A stretch of DNA of 64,000 nucleotides, taken from assembly GCA_029721515.1 (NCBI GenBank), contig CM056555.1:145001-209000 (forward strand), written 5' to 3'. The position numbers and the translations under genes are program-made. The DNA is from Synanceia verrucosa (Eukaryota; Chordata; Actinopteri; Perciformes; Synanceiidae). Every line of letters begins with the position of its first letter. Within the stretch, counting starts at the first letter, position 1. The notes under the pieces are model-generated. The model saw only the letters and a list, made by a program, of their open reading frames with translations, was not told the origin of the DNA and searched no databases. This document shows, piece by piece, positions 50,095 to 59,900 of the stretch.

Positions 50095-51288
50095 CTGAGA
50101 CATATACAGGTGAAGAGAGACATTTTTTATGCTTAGGTGTGTGTTTTATAAACCTACATGCCGTGGCCGACCAGTGTTTTCTCCCTGTATTAGAACAGTT
50201 CACTGTGTATTCTGATGAGTGCACTGAATGTCTGTACACCTGACAGACTGTCTGAGCTCGGTACCTTTATGTTCCACTTCCTGTTCAAAGTGGTGTTCCT
50301 GTTTTCTTACCATCGTCGATGAGCGAGATCTTTCTCTTGATGGCGGCCGTCATGGCGTCTGAACAGAGAGCGTACAGGTCAGCACCGGTCATGTGATCGG
50401 GGCAGCGATCCACCACCTGCTGCAGGTCCACAGCAGAGTCCAAGTAGAACCTGAACACAACAAATATTCACATTTATGATGCACAAAAATCCCTCAACCA
50501 TCCTCCTATAGGAACACAGAGACAGTTACTGCCTGTCTGACGAATCCACCATAAACACAACAGTTCTAAACCATATAAATACGATTTTTCTTCTTTTATT
50601 AATGAACATAACCTGCACATATGTCTTGATGGGTATAATCTATTATTAGTTTATTATTTCCAGCTTGTATTAGATTACATATAATCATAATTAATCAATC
50701 ATTTAGTATGCAATTTCAAACCCAGCCTCAATCAGGATTTCTTCAAGTTTTTGTTATTCTGACCCTAGAATAGCCCTGCGATGAACTGGAGACTAGTCCA
50801 GGGTGTACCCTGCCTTCCACCCTAAAACAGCTGGGATAGGCTCCAGCCCCCCTGCGACCCTATGAGGATAAGCTGTAGAAAATGGATGGATGTCCTGTAT
50901 TCCAGCAGGGGGCACTGCTCTTACTTTCTGAGAATGGCCTGGAGAACCTGCAGCTGTGAGAGTCGGTCCTCGTTGATTCCAACGTAGACCAGTTTATCAA
51001 ACCTGAAGACACAACATCCACAATATATTTAACAAACATAACCTGATCAAAGGGACAAATATGTCCTAAGTAGATACAATCTGATAAAATATAACAGACG
51101 ACTCAGTTCAGTGAGATTCTTGTGACATTAAGGCGATAAAAGTAAAAACAATAAAAAAAATTCAAACACAACTTTTACTTCTGGAGAAACTAAAGTTTCC
51201 TGGGGAACACTGAAAGGTTTTTAAATAGGAGAGATAATGCAGTAGTGAGTGTTGTGTCCACATGAACTTCATGATGTGTGTGTGTGTG

Positions 51289-51324
<36 letters not shown>

Positions 51325-53258
51325 ACCTCTGACCTGCCGGGCCTCAGCAGTGATTGGTCGAGCAGATCCGGACGGTTTGTGGCTCCGATCACAAAAACCC
51401 CGGCAGGCGACTGCAGAGTGTCGAGCTCGGCCAGAAGCTGAGACACAACTCTGTGAGGAGAGAGCGAGGACGGAAAAAGATTTAAGATGAAAATAACGTC
51501 TGATAAAACACATAAATAAAGATCAGCCAGGTAAACACTAACCTGTCCATCACCCCTCCGGAGTCTCCACTGCGCCCCCTGCTGGGAGCCAAAGAGTCCA
51601 ACTCATCAAAGAAGACGACACAGGGAGCCGCTGAGCGAGCTCTGCAGAAAACTGAACACAGACACATGTTTAGATGTTTCGCTGATCTCTGAACCTGGAG
51701 GGTACGAGATGATGAAGAGCAGGAGGTGAAACAGACCTTCTCTGATGTTCTCTTCACTCTGACCGACGTACATGTTGATGAGCTCTGGACCTTTAACACT
51801 GAAACATACAAACAGGTTTAAAGTCAGCAGTATTAAAATGTCACCAGATCATTTTAAACATCATTATTCAACAGGTGAAGTAACCATTCATGAACCACTG
51901 CAAAGGTGACTCGCTGCCTCTGGAAACTCAGTGTTCGCTGCAGAACAGCAACATGCCTTATTATTTTTCTTTTCTTTTTTTTTTTACCTCAAATGTTTTC
52001 AGAAAGACATTTCCTTTTGAAATCTGTAAATCCACCTTGGCTAACAATAAAAATCCTAAATTCAGATTATGAATGGATTATCACTTCTGGAACATCACTG
52101 CCCAGCTCTTTAGTGCAGTTCTAAATTGTTTCTAAACCAACAATTTATTTTCTAAGTTAAGAAGACATTTCAAATAGCTTCTCTAAACACAACAGCTGTT
52201 ATATTTCATTAAATGTGCATGTTAACAAGTGCTTGACTAATAGCCTGTTATCTATCTCAGGGACCTATATATCCATTAACAGAAAAAAAAACAGAGCGAC
52301 CAAAGGTTTAAGCTCCTAAAATGAGGCTTTGTGGAGCAGAGCTGTTTGTTTCTACCTGAGGAAGGTCATGGAGCACTCTGTAGCCACGGCTTTGGCCAGC
52401 AGAGTTTTTCCTGTTCCTGGCGGTCCATACAGCAGGACTCCGGTCCGGTTCAGACCCAGAGACAGGAGCTCTGGACGCTGCAGAGGAAGCTGAACTGTGT
52501 CCAGGATCTCTTTCTTCACCTGCTGCAGACCGCCGACATCCTCCCATCGCACATCAGGGATCTGTTCGGACAGAGCAGCAGAGTTATAGACACAAACATC
52601 TCTCTGCTTTATTCAAGTGTTTTGGTCACTAGAGGGCAGAAAAGCTCCACAATGAACTGACAGACACATTACACCCCATAAACTGTTAACTGTTTTTGGG
52701 AAGTTCTTCAATCACTGAGAATGTTGACGGGACTTTTGTCTTACTTTTGAGTTAAGTGTTGTTTGGTCTCCTGGAAAATACAAAATACAAAATAACACTC
52801 ATGTACACAAGATTAATAAATTCATAGGTAAGAAAGCATACACTGTTGCCCTCAGCAATAAATTCAGATATCAAACATTCTGTTAATTCAATATTCTTTA
52901 AAACAAAAACCAATTCAAACAGCTTGTAACGTTTTTATGTCGATCTTTATCCCCCCCAGCATTAAAACAAAACTCATTTTCTCAGTTTCATGGTGCTGCC
53001 TTTCATAGTTTTGTGAACTGTTAGACAGAGGATTGAAGGGTCCTTCTGTGGCTCTAGTAAATGTAAGTTGTCTGAAGAAATAAAGCTGTTCATAAAACAA
53101 AAGTTTTGTTGTGTCCCCACCTTGGGGGCACCGATGGACGTGGACTGAGCATCCTGCAGAGTCTCCAGGGCAGAGCTGAAGTCCTGGTTCAGGATGGTCA
53201 CTCCACTGGAGCACAGATCCTCCTCCAGGCGACCAACACTGCGCGCGCGCATGCACAC

Positions 53259-53311
<53 letters not shown>

Positions 53312-56300
53312 AACAACAACAACAACAACAAAAGGATGATCACTGTTTGACTGTTTCACACACATAATAACGTTCTCTTTATCTTTAGTCTCACCAGGTG
53401 TGAAGCAGCCTCCTGAGAGCAGCTCGACCAGCTTCAACCATCAGAGCGCTCAGGTCCCCCAAAACAAACCCCTGAGGAGGAAGAGGAGGAATCCTTAACA
53501 CACCCTCTCACTGTCAGGCTTCACACACTAAATTTGAAAAATATTTTACAAAAGGCTCCTGTGCTTTTGTGGCTGTGTTGTGTTTAGGTCTCTAGTGTGA
53601 ACCTGAAGCCTGAAGTATCCCCTGGAAAATATATATTATCACTACTATAACTGCCTTTACCAATGTGGTTACTGGAAGTAAAGCACCTATTATCTCTTTT
53701 GAGTCCCATTGACGTATTTCAACGCTATTTAAAATCTGACGCCTGAGTGCCATCAACATAATAATACGTCACAGTTGTTTTTCAGCAGCAGGCACTAGAG
53801 GGCGCTCTCACACAGCCTGTGAGTAATTTTGGAGCTTCTGGGAGATGTAGTCAGAGCATAAAGAGACGGTATACACCACAGAGATCAAAACAGGAAGTGG
53901 AGACGATCGAGATTAGAGAGCAAAACAAACAGAATGTGGAGAAAAAGTGTTGATTTTGGTGAAAGTGTCCTCTACTCTACCTCTGATAAAACAAGAATGG
54001 AACAAGGTAAAAACAAACATTTTTTTCATGATGAAATAGAGAGTCTCTTCTTTCATTTGAGCTATTCACTGTTTTCAGAGACATAGTACAAAATAGGGCA
54101 GCACGGTGGTGTAGTGGTTAGCACTGTCGTCATTTGTCACAGCAAGAAGGCACCGGGTTCGAATCCTGGGCCCGGGGCCTTTCTGTGTGGAGTTTGCATG
54201 TTCTCCTCATGTCTGTGTGGGTTCTCTCTGGTACTCCGGCTTCCTCCCACCATCCAAAAACATGCATGGGGATTAGGTTAACTGGTTAATTTAAATTGAC
54301 CGTAGGTGTGAATGTGAGTGTGAGTGGTTGTCTGTCTCTATGTGTCCTGTGATGAACTGGACACTTGTCCAGGGTGTACCCTGTCTTTCACCCTAAGACA
54401 GCTGGGATAGGCTCCAGCCCACCTGACCCTATGAGAGGAGAAGATGGATGGATGGATGTTTGTTCTGTCACTGTCCAGAGTGCTGAAACTGACAGAACTG
54501 TCCAGAGTGCTGAAACTGACAGAACACGCAGCTCAGTTATCAGTCTGTTTGCTGTCCTTTCAGCGACGTACCGCAGTGAGCTTGGAGAGTCTCTCCAGGT
54601 TGACATCTCTTCCCAGGTGAAGGTCTCGGCTCAGGATGACCAGCATGGAGCGACGCTGCTCCTCAGTGGGACTCTCTAAGGCCACCTGGTGGACAAACGC
54701 TGCCATGACACCTGCAGACAGCTCCCGAGGTCTGCAGACGGTTGCCACCACTACCACACTGAAAAACAAACAACAGCCACGTTAGATTTCCTCCAAGCTG
54801 TGACTCAATGAGATGTCATCAAAATACTGAAATGCGCTGACAATTTTAATTGAAAGTATTAGTGAAATTTTAATAAACTCCAGAAAAAGTTTTGTTTTTG
54901 TTTTTAATTTCTTAATATCAATTTTTTATTTCAAAAGGAAGTCGTGTTTTGGGTCGAAATCCAGAATAACCTTTGTGTTTTCGCTCCGAAAGGTGTCGCA
55001 CCGCTCTACCTTGCTGTGCGGCATTTGTGGTGAGCGAGGCAGTCGAAGAAGTCAACAATTAAGAAGCCGAAGTGAGCAGTGAGCGTGACGGCAGCCATAT
55101 GCATATATGTATAAATGTGTACATATACATGTACATGTATATGTAAATATATGTATATTCATACAACTTGTATTTTAAGCTGCATTTTAATTTGTAGAAT
55201 ATCACAATATAATGCAATAATGTATTGTATCGTTACACAAGTATTGTATCGTGAAGTTCTTGCAAATATCCACCCCTACTATCAACTGATGAGAGGAACT
55301 TTTTTAAAAGTTTCCACCTGCAGCCAGAACAGTGTTACAGCATGAGGTTTTAAGGAAGTCATGTGACCTGGTGGAGACGCCGCTGAGCAGCTGGCAGAGT
55401 GCAGCCTGGACTCTGCCGTCCTCCTCGCCGCCTCCTCGAGATCTGAGGAGAAGCTGCAGGTTCCTGAGCAGCAGGACGCAGGGCTGCAGGGCTTTGGCCC
55501 GCTGAAACACCGAGGTCAGCTTCACCTCCGAGGCTGCAGGAGTGTCAGCACACACACTCACACAGTCCACCTGCACACAGGTAGCAAACAGGAAGTGTAA
55601 CAATGTGCGCATGAGCAGCAGCCAAACACACTGTGAATGTAGTATTTTATTTCCATTCAACTGTGACAAACAGCTGTGTGCATCGGTGTTAAATAGTGAA
55701 CTAAATAAACTGTAAATATCTGAACAAACAAGAAGTAAAGTAGAAAAGCACTCAGAGAGTGCAGACCTCTGCCAAGGCGGCGGCGGCGGCAACTTTTTTT
55801 ATTATTTATTTAAAGTTACCCCCGCTGCCAAGGTTATGTTTTCACTGGGGCTTGTTTGTTTGTTCGTTGGCTTGTTGGTTTGTTGATTTGTAGGTTGCAA
55901 AGTAACTTAGTAAGTTAGGCCACTTCTGACCAACCCTGAAAATTTTTATCAAAATCCATCCATAACTTTTTGAGTTATTTTGCAAACCTACAAATCAACA
56001 AACAATACAAATAAACAAACCCCGGTGAAAACATAACCTCCTTGGCGGAGATAAGACACCAGACTGCAGTAGAATAGAATAGAAGAGTTTTTATTCATCC
56101 CTACCCTCCCTCACCCCAAACAAGTGAAAAAGAAACAATAAACAGCAGCAATGAAATAAGTAATAATAGTGTAATAAATATTTACAACATGTACTAAATA
56201 AAGAAGAAATGATATTTTAATGGCAAATGGACTTTAATTAAACACAATTATTAGATAAATAAAATCTAGTTTACTTAATGCGGGTGTGACTTGCAGAAAT

Positions 56301-56888
56301 AGACATAAAATAAAAAAAAAAAAAATAGCGCAAATTTGCTGTGCTGAGTGTACTGTGTTCATAGTATTAATAATTTTCAGTTAAAAACAAAATTAGCAAA
56401 GTAAGACGGTGATGGTTGTAAAACTATTAGAATGCTAAGAAAACTGAGTGAGTTGTCAAGAGTGTTTGTGATAGACGAACAAGAACAACACCACACCACC
56501 AACATGTTGTCTAAAAACAAACATCTGTGAGGAAAGTGACCGTACCTTCAGCAGGTGGAGGTTCAGTCTGCGAGTTGCTGCTCTGACCACTGTCATTTTA
56601 CCACTTCCTGCAGGACCGTGAAGGAGGACGCTGCAGCCAGACAGAGAGCTGCTACAATCACACAAAAGTGACATCACTGATCACATGACCACACGACCCA
56701 GGATGCTCCTCTCTATGATCCTTCCTATCAGGGGTGCAGACAGGTAAGTTACCTGTGGTGCAGGTGAGGGAGGATGATGCTGCTGAGGAGCTCCACGGTG
56801 TTGACGAGGCCTGGAGGAGACAGGCTGCTCCACAGAGACGAACCCTCCACAGAGACCCAAGGGACAGGGCTGCTGGTGGACGCTCTCT

Positions 56889-56943
<55 letters not shown>

Positions 56944-59900
56944 GTCAGCTGTCAGACACACACCCATACACTGACACACATACAGGTCAGAGGTCAGAGG
57001 TCAAAGGTCACCATGTAGAGTGATGTGTGCAGTCTGTCAGCCAGGTGAGCTCCATTTTGTTCCTCCTCCTCCTCTTCTTCTTCTTCTTCTTCTTTTTCTC
57101 TCTCTTTAGACGGACACACCGTCTGCACTTTGAAGAACAGTACTGGACACCTGGAGGTCAAAGGTCAAACAGAATTACTGAGAAGGGCAACAACTCATTA
57201 ACGGTAAACAGAATTAAAATAATCTACTAGTTAAAATAATTTGCTATTTATTAAATTTATGAATCTTCTGCTGTGCTTGAAATAACAAATTCCACTTTGT
57301 TCACACTAATTTAAAGGGTAACTGCTAAACTTTTCACGTTTTAGAATCAAAGTGATTACTAGGGACAACAATTTTTGACACTGGTCTAGTATCGAGCGAG
57401 AGCTCTGCAGCCACCTAAATGGAACTAAACTAAACTAACTAAATGGACTGTAAAGTCATCAAATCTGCCAATTCCTTAAAATCACTTTATGTCAGTGAAA
57501 AGTTGTTAGTTTTTGTCACTGATACACTCAGACAGTATAAAGGACCGTAACGAGAAATACGTCTCTGTATTTTTTGATATGTGACAGTGATACTTAAGTC
57601 GATAGTGATATACACTCATCTTATGTTTATTTCATATTTTCTGTCATTTCACTGAAAACACATTCATTTTGCACCAAGTTCTTAAAGAGAGAAAATACTC
57701 ATCATCAGGGATTTGTTTCACACAGAATTCACCATATGGTTGTTTCATATTTAAAGCTGTAGTCTGTGACGTTGCAGAGCTAACAAAATTTGAAAGTGGC
57801 ACCTCCTCTAAGCTCCACCCCCTCCTATCAGTGCTCCGTCCAAAGCCACGCCCCTTCTCCTGCTAACTCTGTATTTCTGCAGGAGTGTGCTGAATTTATT
57901 GGGGGCGTGGTCAGGAGGAGACATGAAGGCATCTGATTGGTTCTTCCACTCGACCCGAGTGTCAGTTGATTGGTCAGAGTTTTTCCAGTCCTGTAGTCAT
58001 TGAGCTCTGATTGTTTTCCTTCCTTTTTCTGAACACATCATGTACTGGTGATTTCAGCCAGTAGAACAAAAAGAGCTTCTGAACAGAGTTACCTAGAGCT
58101 ATGGACAAAATTGCATATCTTGATATAGCTAATTAGTGAAAAAATAAAACAATATATGAAATAGTATATATTGGATGGATGTGTGCTACCTGTCTATTCC
58201 TTCTGAATTATTTTCCAGCAGATCTGGACAGTGTTCAGCTGGAACTGTCAGGATATCTCCTTGTGAAACTAATCTGCACAGAGAGAAGTGACAAACTATT
58301 AGAGCGGGAGTTCCCCACTGTATACACAAACAAAACTGTTCAAAAGTTTGGAATAAGCTGTTGTTGTTTTTCTTCTTTTCCTTCAACAATAACTATTTTA
58401 TCAGAGATTTGGGCAAAGACACAGTGCTTTGATGTCCATCTTTGTTGCTCATCCTCCTCCCAGATCCATGTTCTTGTTTAATTGGCAGAAACACATGCAC
58501 ATGCATGGTATAACATGCTGTCTGATCAATTATGTTCTTGTACTGTATATTAAGTGCAAAGGCAGCATATGATTATGATCAGTATGGAGCTGGAGCTCAG
58601 ACTGACCTGGGCGTACTGAAGTGTTCAGACAGCAGGTTGTCATAACAGCTGAGGTTGCTGTACAGAGGAGACATTACCGGCTGGATGTGAAGCTCTCTGG
58701 CGAACGCTGGACAAGCTGAGCGACAGAAACTGACAGAGTGACGACCGCCAGGCACCGGAGGAGAGGGTATCCACCTCTGAGACAAAAGAACAAGACATCA
58801 AGACGATCTCACACACACTAATTATTATTATTCCCTAGTTTTGATATCATTTTGCAGCTTTTTTCTATGAAATAAATGCAGATTTTTGACATTAAGTCTT
58901 AAGTCTTTGACGCCTTCCACTGAGAAAACTATGCAGGAAATATTGACCTTGACAACAGGTCAAAGTAACTAAATAAAAAGGAAAATAACATAATAAGTAA
59001 ATAAAATTACTGAATGTTATTTTTTGTGTCCTTGGATTCACCTCACAACCCTTACAAGGGACCACATGCCCCAGGTTGGGTACCACAGTGTGCTCAGTGA
59101 CTGTGTGTTGTGTTCAAGCACCTTCATCCTCAGTGTGCAGCTGTTCATGGGAATCAAGTCTCCTTCCGTCAGGTTGAACCACAGAGTTGGCGATATGAAG
59201 CCAACTTCATCGTGGTGTGGCAGTTCTGGATTCTCTGTCAAGTCCACCACCAGCACAGAGACCAGCCGCTGTCTGCAGACGCCTCCCCTGGCATCAGTGT
59301 GACCTGAAGGTGGTCTGGAGGATCCTCCTGGCCTGGACAGCTTCACCCACTCATGGTTAAACAGGCCCAGTCTGAGGAGCAGCTGTTTGCTCACAAACAC
59401 ACAGCTGTCCACGTCCACAGCAGGGCCGTGCTGACCTTTGACCTCAAGCCAACAACGGGTGTCCACCACCTGGATGTCCACTCTGCCCTCCAGAGCCTGC
59501 AGGACGCCAGAAAAGCCTGAGGCCAGCAGCTTCCTGCTGTCCAAAAGGGACCGTCCCCCTCCAAGGCCGTCAGCATAATGAGCAAAGTCTGACACACACA
59601 GTCTGAGCGCTCTGCAGGGTGGAGGGGCACCTGGGGGGTCCACTGAGCCCCAGCAGTCCGTCAGAACCAGAGAGGTGTCGGCGGTGATCCGTCCCTGTGT
59701 TACAGGACTGCACTCCAACACCAGCAGCTCCAACAAGTGCTGCTGCACCTGAAGACAAAAGTTATTTGTGATAACCACGTGTGCCACCTAATGAAAAGTA
59801 TTTTGTGTTTGTGTGTGTGCTTATTTAAAATCAGAAATAGGCCTACTTGAGAAATAATTCCATGTTATTGGCACAAGAGTGCAAACTTAAGTTTTCACCA

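Larger units (their letters stand above)
50451..50924 (-). other. pex6 intron 14 with SINE and CTCF-like motif
   Basis: It carries the 3' SINE fragment at 50774-50892 and a CTCF-like site at 50902-50916; the remainder is AT-rich. Confidence 0.7.
53472..54571 (-). other. pex6 intron 7, mostly repeats
   Basis: It contains dispersed repeat family A (53.79-54.06 kb), a near-full-length SINE (54.1-54.46 kb) and a 27-bp tandem duplication. Confidence 0.75.

Noticed and set aside
54096..54165. A tRNA gene
   Set aside because: The A and B boxes belong to the SINE head; the cloverleaf is not intact and the sequence continues into the SINE body.
59038..59121. Continuation of pex6 exon 2 to the next in-frame stop
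   Set aside because: The in-phase donor at 59121 joins exon 3 cleanly, and the extra residues do not resemble Pex6.
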